Below the pieces are notes generated by a model. It was given only the letters and a program-made list of their open reading frames with translations, had not been told where the DNA came from and did no database searches. Shown in pieces: positions 23,003 to 30,925 of a stretch of 30,988 nucleotides of DNA (within the stretch, counting starts at the first letter, position 1; every line of letters starts with the position of its first letter). Both the position numbers and the translations under genes were made by a program. Origin of the DNA: a virus; the IMG/VR virus record IMGVR_UViG_3300010370_000149, positions 1 through 30,988 of that record; one strand, 5' to 3'.

Positions 23003-23013
23003 GCGTGTCAAAA
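23003..23013 (-). promoter_or_regulatory. TTTTGACACGC pre-start motif, copy 3
   Basis: Located between the terminator hairpin (23016-23045) and the ATG at 22992, again with a 10-base gap. Here the upstream gene ends 58 bases away, so the motif is not merely tied to a stop codon. Confidence 0.7.
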
Positions 23014-23015
23014 GT

Positions 23016-23045
23016 AAAGCCTGATGGACGCATCCACCAGGCTTT
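23016..23045 (-). terminator. Intrinsic terminator downstream of the capsid genes
   Basis: Leftward RNA forms a 13-bp stem (AAAGCCTGGTGGA, loop TGCG, TCCATCAGGCTTT) with one G-U pair, followed by ACTTTT. The mismatch is C-A in the rightward sense, so the leftward transcript is the favoured one. It would let capsid mRNA accumulate above the tail genes. Confidence 0.75.
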
Positions 23046-23071
23046 TGTCATGAAACACACACCGAAGAAAA

Positions 23072-23284
23072 TTATTTGCGCTTTGCCTTTTTCGTCACTT
23101 TGACCGGCTCAGTCTCCAAGGAAACTTTAACAGGTCGCACGACATTTTCAACAAGCAAAGGTGGCAGTCGATAGATTCGACAAGGTTCACCTGTTTCGTT
23201 TGCAACAGCTTGAGCAGCGTTCACCGCTTCCCGGTAAAGGGAAGCGATGATTGCCGAATTCTTATTGCAAACGATGAAGTTCAT
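23072..23284 (-). CDS. Small basic-tailed head protein, unknown
   Basis: 70 residues, start overlapping the capsid stop (TAATG). An N-terminal alpha/beta part ends in KVTKKAKRK. Placed right after the capsid gene and before the terminator, it shares the capsid message. A decoration or DNA-contacting head protein is possible but unproven. Confidence 0.5.
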   Translation of the reverse strand: MNFIVCNKNSAIIASLYREAVNAAQAVANETGEPCRIYRLPPLLVENVVRPVKVSLETEPVKVTKKAKRK

Positions 23285-24147
23285 TACGGAGTAAGAACGG
23301 CCAGTTTCAATGCGGAACCGTCGCCTTTAGCAGCGCCGAACATCACATCGTAGGATGCCCAGAGTGCGCGGGTCGATGGGCTTGTCCACATATTCATCTG
23401 GACGGTCAGGCCAAGGTCAGGAATCACGATGTTTTCCTGAGAAATCATCGAGCTGTCAACTGGCGAGCTAACTGGCAGACCGGAAGCAACGGCGATGGCT
23501 TGGGGAGAGCAAGCGAAACCTTTGATCGTTGCACCAGCACCGTTCCAGCGGTTGTTGAAGGTGAACAGGTCGAAACCATACATGCCGACGTTCTTACCAC
23601 CGGAAGCGATTTGGAAGGCTTCAAGGTTGGAAGGAAGGAACTGAGCGTAGATGTCGCCATCCAAGATCACGTTGCGAACGTCGCCATCTTTCAAGGCGCC
23701 CCAGAGAGATCTGAGTTGAGCCACGCCGAAATCAGCAGCGGTGTTAACGTCAACAACAGCAGCGCCGAAGTTGGTGGTCGTTACCGGTGTGAAAGCCACG
23801 TCGATGATCTTGTTCGCCAATTGGTGAAGGTTGATCTTGGCGATGTTCTCGATACGGAAACCTTGGTTGATTTCGGTATTGGTCAACGCGAACGAGTTGG
23901 TGTATTGGTTCACCGTAACAGCCACATTGTCGAGCGTGCTGTCGCCGCTTTCGAAGTTGGTCGCGTTGGTTTGAGTTGTGCCGCCGGCGGTCGCGATCGG
24001 CACCTGAACAGTGCGGCGAGGTGCGATGGTGTCAGCGGAGAAGTCCTGCGAAAACGCGTTGAGCGGAGCCAAACGAGATTGCAGAACGGTGATAGCGGTG
24101 TCACGAAGGACATCGACGACAAGGGCGGAGTCAAATGTATTAGCCAT
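23284..24147 (-). CDS. Major capsid protein
   Basis: 287 residues. Starts MANTFDSALVVDVLRD, follows the protease/scaffold gene by 12 bases, and has features of HK97-fold coat proteins: an N-terminal helix, VQVPIATAGG, VAVTVNQYTNSFALTNTEINQG (the coat's early strand-helix block), LHQLANKIIDVAF (backbone helix), and a long beta C-terminal part ending SYDVMFGAAKGDGSALKLAVL. No large N-terminal scaffold domain is present; scaffold is supplied by the upstream gene. The assignment rests on order plus sequence style. Confidence 0.82.
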   Translation of the reverse strand: MANTFDSALVVDVLRDTAITVLQSRLAPLNAFSQDFSADTIAPRRTVQVPIATAGGTTQTNATNFESGDSTLDNVAVTVNQYTNSFALTNTEINQGFRIENIAKINLHQLANKIIDVAFTPVTTTNFGAAVVDVNTAADFGVAQLRSLWGALKDGDVRNVILDGDIYAQFLPSNLEAFQIASGGKNVGMYGFDLFTFNNRWNGAGATIKGFACSPQAIAVASGLPVSSPVDSSMISQENIVIPDLGLTVQMNMWTSPSTRALWASYDVMFGAAKGDGSALKLAVLTP

Positions 24148-24159
24148 GGTTGTAGATTA

Positions 24160-24594
24160 TTATTGGTTGATGAGTTTGTCCCAGTGTTTCGCGCGGAATT
24201 CGTTGCGCTCCTGGGGAGATTTTAAAGAATTGTATTGGTCGCGGATCGACGGTGTGGATTCAGCGCCGACGTCTTCCAACGCAGGAACACCGGCGGTGGC
24301 GAGAATTTCAGCAGCGCGGGATTCGACCGATGCTTTCACCGTTTCGAGTTCGCCTTTCAGCGTTTCAAGTTCGGCGGTAGCTTCGTTGAACGACGCTTCG
24401 AATTGTGCTTTCGATTCGGCTTCGGCTTTAGCTTCGGCCAGTTCGCTGAGTGCCACAGAAAGATCATTTTGAGCTTCGGCGAGCGATGCGGTGATTTTGG
24501 AAATCTGATTTTCTGCATCAGCCAGTGATGCTTCCAATCCGGAAACCTTTTCCACGAGTGCCGCGTCGGGTTTGAATTTGTCGAGAATACTCAT
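24160..24594 (-). CDS. Possible separately translated scaffold protein (internal start)
   Basis: Starting at Met304 of the protease gene (ATG at 24594), 144 residues: MSILDKFKPDAAL, then a long coiled coil (about protease residues 315-398) rich in Ala, Glu and Lys, then a short C-terminal end (RDQYNSLKSPQERNEFRAKHWDKL) like the capsid-binding ends of scaffolds. A near copy of the pre-start motif lies just upstream (24607-24617). In lambda the scaffold Nu3 is likewise made from an internal start in the protease gene C. Confidence 0.6.
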   Translation of the reverse strand: MSILDKFKPDAALVEKVSGLEASLADAENQISKITASLAEAQNDLSVALSELAEAKAEAESKAQFEASFNEATAELETLKGELETVKASVESRAAEILATAGVPALEDVGAESTPSIRDQYNSLKSPQERNEFRAKHWDKLINQ

Positions 24595-25503
24595 TGCACT
24601 AGTTTTCGTGTCAAAAATTTCATCTGCGAAACCCATTTCGACCGCGTCTTTTGCGCGAATCCACGTTTCGGCGAGCATCATTTTTCGGATGTCGTCTTTG
24701 TCTTTCTTCGTGCGTTCCGCGTAGATTGCCGCGATGTCGTCGCTGATTTCGTCCAGCATGTCGGCAGTCTTGCGAAGTTGCCCCGCGTTGCCATGTTGCC
24801 CGGCGCTTGCGTCGTGAATCATGATCCGGCCATTGCTGGCGATCTGGATCCGGTCGGCGGCCATGGCAATCACTGACGCCATCGATGCGGCCATCGTGTT
24901 AATCTTCGCCGTTACTTTGACACCACGGGCCGAAAGTTCGCGCATCGCGTTGTAGATCCGGTAGCCATCAAATACGCTGCCACCGGCTGAGTGGATTTCG
25001 ATTTCGAGCGTATCAACCGCGCCGTCCGCGGATGCGACCACGTCACCGAATGAATAGCAGGCTTCGACGGCTGCTTGTCCGTAAACCTTGTCGATCTGTT
25101 CGATAACTTCATCCACGCTAAGTTTGTGGACGCTGTCTGTGAGTTTGACCTTCGCGGCCTTGTTTTCGATCTCAATCATATTGTTTGCTTCGAGTTGTTT
25201 TTGTTTTGAGTTTGCCCACGATTGACCAGCGTCGCCGCCCCAGAGCGCCCATGCGATGCGTCCGGCTGATGGATAACCATCTTCACCTGGTCGGAATCCT
25301 TCGGCTTGTTTATCCACTTCGTGACGAGCGAAATATGAAACCATTCGCCCAATCGTTTCGGGTGATAGATTCGTTCGATTGCTGATGTCACGCGCGCGGG
25401 CCACGCCGACTTCGGTACCGCCACGATTGTACTCACGCCGCCATTCAAGGCCGCGCGTGGCTTCCTGTGCCATCTCGTCAGTTGGTTGTAGGTTGACTGC
25501 CAT
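24160..25503 (-). CDS. Prohead protease (ClpP/S14 type) with C-terminal scaffold
   Basis: 447 residues. Residues 10-100 form an extra domain (GLEWRREYNRGGTEVGVARA, RPGEDGYPSAGRIAWALWGGDAG pattern) often found in phage head-protease regions. The protease core spans about 125-300: HSAGGSVFDGYRIYNAM, then MAASMAS with catalytic Ser207, IMIHDASAG with His230, and a conserved Asp further on (ClpP-like triad). Residues 312-398 are coiled coil, followed by a scaffold-like end. It cleaves scaffold and itself during head maturation. It overlaps the portal gene by 26 bases. An ATG at residue 109 is an alternative start for the protease without the extra domain. Confidence 0.88.
   Translation of the reverse strand: MAVNLQPTDEMAQEATRGLEWRREYNRGGTEVGVARARDISNRTNLSPETIGRMVSYFARHEVDKQAEGFRPGEDGYPSAGRIAWALWGGDAGQSWANSKQKQLEANNMIEIENKAAKVKLTDSVHKLSVDEVIEQIDKVYGQAAVEACYSFGDVVASADGAVDTLEIEIHSAGGSVFDGYRIYNAMRELSARGVKVTAKINTMAASMASVIAMAADRIQIASNGRIMIHDASAGQHGNAGQLRKTADMLDEISDDIAAIYAERTKKDKDDIRKMMLAETWIRAKDAVEMGFADEIFDTKTSAMSILDKFKPDAALVEKVSGLEASLADAENQISKITASLAEAQNDLSVALSELAEAKAEAESKAQFEASFNEATAELETLKGELETVKASVESRAAEILATAGVPALEDVGAESTPSIRDQYNSLKSPQERNEFRAKHWDKLINQ
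24607..24617 (-). promoter_or_regulatory. Pre-start motif variant inside the protease gene, copy 5
   Basis: TTTTTGACACG in the leftward sense, within coding sequence and 12 bases (one more than elsewhere) before the internal ATG at 24594. The match despite coding constraints is the best hint that the ATG is used. Confidence 0.55.
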
Positions 25504-26944
25504 CGGTCGCCATTTCGTTCGGTGTTAACATCGCCATTTCGCGATCTTCGATATAGATGCCATCAGGAAGCGCCGCGTTTGCATTCGCGACCTTGACCTT
25601 CTGCATGACTAAATAGTTGATGCGTTCGTCAATGTGATCTTCCGGTGTCTTGCCGAGATAGCCCAGAACGTCGTTGGGATTCAGGAACCCAGCTTTCCAC
25701 ATTTCGATGAGTTCCTTCGATACGCGGCCGTCGTCGATCGTGATCTTTTTTGGATAGCTGAATTTCCAGCGATACCATTGGTCATTTGCTGGCAAGTCAC
25801 CGCGCTTGATGAACTTTGCGACCGCGTAACCGACCATGCGCTTTGCTGCGTATTCCAGCAGGTCTTGGCGATCTTCGACGGCCCGTTGCGCGCGTCCAAG
25901 GTCTGCCCGTTCCGCGGTTCCCTGTCCTGTGGCGTGCCAGATCATCGAGTATGGCCAGTTCATTCCGGCCAACGTCTTCCGATAAATGCGGTTCTGGAAC
26001 GATTCCCACATGTCCCCGGGGCGATCGTTCTTGATCGTTTCGAGCTTCCCGCCAGACTTGGCTGCAAAGTATCGGATCTGGCCGCCGCTGTAGGTTTCTT
26101 GAATCAGTCCCTTGTCACCGCATGATGCCGTCGATCCGTTGAGAACGTTCGCTGGATCGTCAGGATCCGGCAACCCGGTGTCGTTGTATTCGATGAGTCC
26201 GATCGATGACAACATCAACTGCGCGTGTCGTTCCCAGTCATGAGATTGCAGTGCGTCACGTAAATCATTCAGCGCGTGAGTTGCCGCCGGCAGTCCGCGA
26301 CCTTGTTCTTGGAATGACGGGTCGTAAAGGTGGATGCAATCGCGGGCTGATAGGTATTGGATGAGCTTCTGATCTTCATCCACGTAGCAGAACGCGACCG
26401 GCGCCCCTTTACTGTAAATCACACCATCCGTAAGCGTCAAACCACGGTATGATCCCGATGTAAGCTTGCCGTCGCGCAGTTCCTGCGGTGTCGCAATCCG
26501 GTGACTGGGAATGTGCTGGATCCGCGGGTAATCGTCATCCGTTTTCGTCAGCAGGATAAACGCTTCACCGTCGCGATCGATAGCGCATGAAATTTGATAA
26601 AGCGACGTTTTGAAATCGTGCATGCCGCCTTTGACATCACAGATTCCATACCATTCATCGTTGATTTTTTCTTCCGCGAGCTTCTGCCATTCTGGATCGC
26701 GTGATTGTGATTGCGCTTGCCATGAACGACCGACGGAATACATCGCCTTCTGTTGGATCGCGCCCAGTAGAACTCCTTCGTTCGTGTAAAGCCTACGCGA
26801 TGCCGATACGAGCGTCTTGCGATCCCACGAAGGAATCAGCGTGCCGATATCGCGCATCTGCACCGGCTCCCATGGTCGCGCTGTCGTGTTTCGTTGCGCT
26901 CCTTTTGCGAATTTATACGGTTCTCCGAATTGGTTTACGATCAT
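25478..26944 (-). CDS. Portal protein (lambda B family)
   Basis: 488 residues. N-terminal RDIGTLIPSWDRKTLVSASRRLYTNEGVLLGAI, central DRDGEAFILLTKTDDDYPRIQHIPSHRI and IHLYDPSFQEQGRGLP, plus the crown-region MNWPYSMIWHATGQGTAERADLGRAQRA, are typical of lambda B-type portals. It forms the 12-mer ring through which DNA enters and leaves the head, and docks the terminase. It starts three bases after the small joining-protein gene. Confidence 0.9.
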   Translation of the reverse strand: MIVNQFGEPYKFAKGAQRNTTARPWEPVQMRDIGTLIPSWDRKTLVSASRRLYTNEGVLLGAIQQKAMYSVGRSWQAQSQSRDPEWQKLAEEKINDEWYGICDVKGGMHDFKTSLYQISCAIDRDGEAFILLTKTDDDYPRIQHIPSHRIATPQELRDGKLTSGSYRGLTLTDGVIYSKGAPVAFCYVDEDQKLIQYLSARDCIHLYDPSFQEQGRGLPAATHALNDLRDALQSHDWERHAQLMLSSIGLIEYNDTGLPDPDDPANVLNGSTASCGDKGLIQETYSGGQIRYFAAKSGGKLETIKNDRPGDMWESFQNRIYRKTLAGMNWPYSMIWHATGQGTAERADLGRAQRAVEDRQDLLEYAAKRMVGYAVAKFIKRGDLPANDQWYRWKFSYPKKITIDDGRVSKELIEMWKAGFLNPNDVLGYLGKTPEDHIDERINYLVMQKVKVANANAALPDGIYIEDREMAMLTPNEMATDGSQPTTN

Positions 26945-26947
26945 GGC

Positions 26948-27229
26948 TTAGTAGAATCCTCCCACAGTTCTTGATGATGGCCGAATGCCGCGCTTGATGA
27001 AAGAAATCGCGGAATTGATGACGGTGAGCCTGGTAGTCTCTGGCAGTGATACCAGAACGGAATACGAAATGCCGTTTTTCTGAGAATTCGTCAGCGTATT
27101 GCCGCCACCCTTCGACAACATACCAGTGAGCGCCGCCGATCTGGCAGCGATGAGAGATTGTAAAATACTTGGATCGTCCTGCGCTGCGTCATAATACGCT
27201 TTGACCAGACTTGCCGCCGATGTGTCCAT
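26948..27229 (-). CDS. gpW-position head joining protein
   Basis: 93 residues, helix-rich at the start (DTSAASLVKAYYDAAQDD, SILQSLIAARSAALTGML), then ISYSVLVSLPETTRLTVINSAISFIKRGIRP. It holds the place of lambda W, between large terminase and portal, and has its size class. Preceded by the TTTTGACACGC motif 10 bases before the ATG. Confidence 0.6.
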   Translation of the reverse strand: MDTSAASLVKAYYDAAQDDPSILQSLIAARSAALTGMLSKGGGNTLTNSQKNGISYSVLVSLPETTRLTVINSAISFIKRGIRPSSRTVGGFY

Positions 27230-27239
27230 GACAATCCGC

Positions 27240-27250
27240 GCGTGTCAAAA
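27240..27250 (-). promoter_or_regulatory. TTTTGACACGC pre-start motif, copy 4
   Basis: Starts one T after the stop TGA of the large terminase; 10 bases to the ATG at 27229. Confidence 0.7.
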
Positions 27251-27251
27251 A

Positions 27252-28964
27252 TCAGGTTTCTGGTTCGGAATCGGTGGATCCAATCAGACCGAGTATTGAT
27301 GCAAGCACGAGTTGCATGGCTTCACAGTCTGTCGCATGGTTGTCGTTATGTCTTTTTTTCCATGTGGCAGTTTTACCTTCACCACGCCTGACTTCTGCGT
27401 CTATTTGACGTAGATATTCCCGACCTATGTCATCCGCTACTTCCCATCTTACTCCACGTCCAGTTCGTAATTGAAAAAGCATATCCTTCATGTGTAGATT
27501 CGACCAAAAACAGACCATGGTTTTAGACCCGTTTGCGGCTTGCACAGTTTGAAATCGTGAATACGGGCGTTGAATCATTTTCCCAGACTGTAATCGATGT
27601 GGGTAATTGTCCCGTTGGTCACCTCTTAAAGCTAACCATCCGTATTGCGCGCATCGTGTGAACACTTCATTTTTATTGTAACCACAGTCAATAACTGTCT
27701 TGCGGTTTTCTACTTTGTATCGAGCTTGTAATTCCTTCAATCGATCCCAAGTATCGATTTTCGCATAATATACCAATCGGCTTTCGCCAGTCTGACTCCA
27801 TGCGCGAATTGCAACGAAAAAACAATCCTGTTGAACGTCGATCGTCATAAACCGAACATGTTCATCTTCCCACGGTTCACCGCTGGCGTAGTCGTTCACA
27901 GAATACCCGCCACCCGTCAGTTCGGGCCGATCATCTTCCTTCTGATCGTTCCAGAAATCGGCGAGTCGTTTCTGGATGAACGATTTCAGCAGTTCGAGAT
28001 TGCCGCGTTTCACTTCTCGCATGGCAATGATCCTTTCGTAAACCAATCTTGACAGCGGGATCGTCCAGTTTTCCAACATGCAAAACCGATACCCATGCGA
28101 TCCATCCATCCCGGTCGTCGTTTGCTTGTAATATGCACCAGTAGAAAGCGATCGACGAAGCACCGGATCTTCGGTGATCACGAAATCACATTCTTCGTTT
28201 TCGCACACCATCCGCGCGGTTTTGCTCGCTGCGATCGCGTCATCGATTTCATCGAATCGCACATTCTGCCAGGCGAACGTTTGCTCATGGTCGCACTTAG
28301 GGCATTTGAAAAATCTTTCGTGCTGGTTCGTCTGCGTCCACTTTCCATGCCAGTCGTCACCGATCACACCACCCTGAGAAACCAGAATAAATTGCCGGTT
28401 CCAGCGATCGTGCAATCGTGCTTCAGCTTGCCTTACGATGCCAGGCTTCCATTCGTGGATCTCGTCACCGATCACCCGTCGCATTGATCGCGCCTGAGTT
28501 CCCGACATGTTCGCGCCCGTCGAAAACAAAGTCATGTGCGAAAATATCACCGCGTCCTTCCGTGCTTTGTGCCGGTGTTTCCCCGTCGGGATCAGGTATT
28601 TCGTTTCGGCGGTTTCCTTGAACGTATGCATCAGCCGCGTTTCAAACCATTCCGAGATCGTTTCGTTCGTCTGCCCGATGACCAACGTCGGCCCTGGGTC
28701 TTCGGCTACGATATACGCGAGCGCCGCTTCCATCATCGTCGTTTTTCCCGATCCAGTTGGTGCGAGCAAAATCATTTCAGTGCATTCTGGATCCGCGAGT
28801 CGATCCAGCGGTTCATTCATCCATGGCGTTGCGGTCTTGTCGTAAAGCGGCGATTTGCCTTCGTAGATCGCCACACGGTGATCAGCCCAGTCGGTTGGTG
28901 TTTGCTTTGTTCGTTCTCGCAGCCCAGCGAGAAACGTATCAATCATCTTTACTTTGCCACTCAT
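27252..28964 (-). CDS. terL: Terminase large subunit (GpA family)
   Basis: 570 residues. ATPase: Walker A APTGSGKT (69-76) and Walker B RRVIGDEIHEW (161-171). A zinc-like pair block (CPKCDHE and CENEECDF) is typical of GpA proteins. The C-terminal nuclease starts near MTIDVQQDCFFVAIRAW and contains VIDCGYNKNEVFTRC. It cuts concatemers at cos and pumps DNA into the head. The ATG at 28964 overlaps the small subunit by 26 bases; a second ATG at 28946 is an alternative start. Confidence 0.93.
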   Translation of the reverse strand: MSGKVKMIDTFLAGLRERTKQTPTDWADHRVAIYEGKSPLYDKTATPWMNEPLDRLADPECTEMILLAPTGSGKTTMMEAALAYIVAEDPGPTLVIGQTNETISEWFETRLMHTFKETAETKYLIPTGKHRHKARKDAVIFSHMTLFSTGANMSGTQARSMRRVIGDEIHEWKPGIVRQAEARLHDRWNRQFILVSQGGVIGDDWHGKWTQTNQHERFFKCPKCDHEQTFAWQNVRFDEIDDAIAASKTARMVCENEECDFVITEDPVLRRSLSTGAYYKQTTTGMDGSHGYRFCMLENWTIPLSRLVYERIIAMREVKRGNLELLKSFIQKRLADFWNDQKEDDRPELTGGGYSVNDYASGEPWEDEHVRFMTIDVQQDCFFVAIRAWSQTGESRLVYYAKIDTWDRLKELQARYKVENRKTVIDCGYNKNEVFTRCAQYGWLALRGDQRDNYPHRLQSGKMIQRPYSRFQTVQAANGSKTMVCFWSNLHMKDMLFQLRTGRGVRWEVADDIGREYLRQIDAEVRRGEGKTATWKKRHNDNHATDCEAMQLVLASILGLIGSTDSEPET

Positions 28965-29559
28965 TGCGTTTGGTTTCTAGCATTTCCCGTATCTGCGCCA
29001 TCATAGACGCACCGTATTCTTCGATCCGGTTTGCCATCTGTGCCGCCGTTAGTCCTTCCAATACTGGTGGCAGGTCGGCTTTTTGGCGAGAGATTGCCGT
29101 GCGTAGTGTTGCACTGATACTGGTCATAGCGTCATTCACATCAGCAAGACTGATCAGTTCGCCCTCTAGTTTCGACCGCTTCAACCGTGCAATCTCGATT
29201 TCCACCTCTAGCTTTTGACATAGCAGCGACTCTCGATCTGCTCGCGGTTTACCATCAAAAAACCCAGCATCTGGATTTGATGCAAAGAATTTTCGCCATG
29301 CTTCTAGATCTTCCCCGCCTGCATTTTTCGGTGGCACGTTTTCTTTACCCTCGCGCCGCCACTGAGCAATCGTTTTTCGGGTAATGTTGAATATCTCACA
29401 GATTTTCTTCTGTGGCACAAGCTGCGGATCCTCACTGGTCGCATCTTGCAGCTGCCGTTGCTCCGACGCCGTCAATACCTTCCCAGCCTTTACCTTTTTG
29501 AAGATATTGGCAATGTTCGCGCTTTGAATTTTTTGCGCTATTTCCGGTGTGATACTCAT
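28939..29559 (-). CDS. terS: Terminase small subunit (Nu1-like)
   Basis: 206 residues. A helix-turn-helix (PQKKICEIFNITRKTIAQWRREG, about residues 49-71) for binding the packaging site, then a coiled-coil helix (LLCQKLEVEIEIARLKRSKLEGELI) for assembly, then AMTSISATLRTAISRQKADLPPVLEGL as in Nu1-like subunits. It picks the phage DNA end and recruits the large subunit. ATGA overlap with the upstream Mom-like gene. Confidence 0.85.
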   Translation of the reverse strand: MSITPEIAQKIQSANIANIFKKVKAGKVLTASEQRQLQDATSEDPQLVPQKKICEIFNITRKTIAQWRREGKENVPPKNAGGEDLEAWRKFFASNPDAGFFDGKPRADRESLLCQKLEVEIEIARLKRSKLEGELISLADVNDAMTSISATLRTAISRQKADLPPVLEGLTAAQMANRIEEYGASMMAQIREMLETKRNEWQSKDD

Positions 29560-30332
29560 ATATCACCGGATTGGAGCGCGGAGGTCGGAGTTGCACCGCC
29601 CTCTCCTTGCTGGATGCAAGGCGCATCGACTGCGATGCTTTCCGCGCTTTTAGGTTTGCCGCGATACATGCTAGCACCGCGACGTTGAATCTCACTAAAC
29701 GGTAAAATTGGAACAGTCAACCGTTTTTTTGCTTCAGGGTTCAGGAAATAGATGTATCGGAGTTGAAAGCCTGGCACTCTCCTGCATCCAGTTCTTTTCT
29801 TAAAAACTGAAAATGGCTCGCCTAATTTGTAGCCTACTTTTTTGCGTAACTCTGCGCTGCTAGCTCTAAGTCCCACATCGGCAAAAATGGTGCCGTCAGG
29901 CATTATATGCATAGTGCTGTTTTCTTTCACCGCAGTCAAAACGAACCCACTCGCCCTGTAAATCGTGCCGTCTCCGCATTGCGTCCCGTCTGCAAAGGAA
30001 ATCACCCATTCAATGTTCGGGTAGTGTTTGCGTATCAATCGCATTGCCACCGCAATCGCTCGGCTTTCGCTGTTGCGTGGAAGCCAATCAGCAAACGCCA
30101 TGCGGTTTAGCTCAATGAAGCCGTTCCATTTAGTGCCTTCCACTAGCGGTTGTATTGATGACTTTTGCAATGATGGTCCAAACTGCATTGCTCCGCCGCA
30201 CTTGCCATTGAGAAAAACGCCTAAATGAAGAGTTGCATTTATTGCGGAAATGCCAGAGTAATGACAAGCCTTCACAATCCGCGCCGCATCTTGCGAGCTA
30301 ATCGGCTTCACGATAATATCCTTCGCGCTCAT
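29556..30332 (-). CDS. Mom-like DNA adenine-modification enzyme
   Basis: 258 residues. The block FIELNRMAFADWLPRNSESRAIAVAMRLIRKHYPNIEW (73-109) then SFADGTQCGDGTIYRASGF (112-130) is the hallmark of the Mom family, an acetyltransferase (GNAT)-like fold that in phage Mu changes adenine to an N6-carbamoylmethyl-type base and blocks many restriction enzymes. A low-complexity tail (about 228-258, containing QQGEGGATPTSAL) follows the core. It is coupled by ATGA overlaps to a ParB-like gene and to terS, so DNA would be modified as late packaging proteins are made. No Mu Com homologue was seen. Confidence 0.87.
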   Translation of the reverse strand: MSAKDIIVKPISSQDAARIVKACHYSGISAINATLHLGVFLNGKCGGAMQFGPSLQKSSIQPLVEGTKWNGFIELNRMAFADWLPRNSESRAIAVAMRLIRKHYPNIEWVISFADGTQCGDGTIYRASGFVLTAVKENSTMHIMPDGTIFADVGLRASSAELRKKVGYKLGEPFSVFKKRTGCRRVPGFQLRYIYFLNPEAKKRLTVPILPFSEIQRRGASMYRGKPKSAESIAVDAPCIQQGEGGATPTSALQSGDI

Positions 30333-30925
30333 GATCTGTTAAAGGTTTGGCAAATGAACGCCAATGCGTTGCCGTTGCTGTTTTCGTTAACGGCTGATTC
30401 GCCATGTCCCATTGATTTTGCTTTGTCCATCGCCGCCTTGATTTCCTCGGCTTGTTCATCGTGAACGGTGAACGTCATTTGCTGAAATGGTTGCTTGTCC
30501 TCGCTAGAAAGCTCTGGCATTCCGGCTTCCTCCACGTCAAACGAGCCTAGTTCATCATCACTGAATCCAAGCAATCCAAGGTCAAAATCCATCTCCCTCA
30601 AGTCCGCCAGCTCGAGTCCTAGCATTTCCTCGTCCCATCCGCTATTCAACGCCAGCTTGTTATCCGCGATAACGTACGCCTTGCGTTGCGTCTCAGTCAG
30701 ATGGGACAATCGTATGCAAGGCACCTCTTTGAGTCCTAGCTTCTGTGCTGCCATGACTCGACCGTGACCGGCAATGATTCCGTTTTGATCATCAATCAGC
30801 ACCGGGTTGGTAAATCCAAATTCACGTATTGACCCAGCGATCTGGGCCACCTGCGATTCACTGTGGGTTCTGCTGTTTCGCGCATAGGGAATCAGCTTTT
30901 CGGTTGTTATTTGTTCAATTTTCAT
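30329..30925 (-). CDS. ParB/Srx-fold nuclease-like protein
   Basis: 198 residues from the ATG at 30925; a TTG start at 30949 is possible. The ParB/sulfiredoxin core is clear: LIPYARNSRTHSESQVAQIAGSI (11-33), GFTNPVLID (37-45), GIIAGHGRVMAAQKLGL (49-65), VPCIRLSHLTETQRKAYVIADNKLAL. In many phages this core is fused to an adenine methyltransferase and placed upstream of terminase; here the methyltransferase is absent and a Mom-like gene follows. First gene of the leftward late unit, close to the genome end. Confidence 0.85.
   Translation of the reverse strand: MKIEQITTEKLIPYARNSRTHSESQVAQIAGSIREFGFTNPVLIDDQNGIIAGHGRVMAAQKLGLKEVPCIRLSHLTETQRKAYVIADNKLALNSGWDEEMLGLELADLREMDFDLGLLGFSDDELGSFDVEEAGMPELSSEDKQPFQQMTFTVHDEQAEEIKAAMDKAKSMGHGESAVNENSNGNALAFICQTFNRS

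Noticed and set aside
23500-24225. A 241-codon rightward frame opposite the major capsid gene
   Set aside because: It is the mirror of a well-supported capsid gene, has no start signal or family resemblance, and nothing else nearby runs rightward.
17116-27250. TTGACA inside the repeated motif read as a sigma70 -35 box
   Set aside because: No -10-like sequence is found at 16-18 bases in the copies checked, and the ATG falls within the spacer; kept open only as a non-standard promoter.
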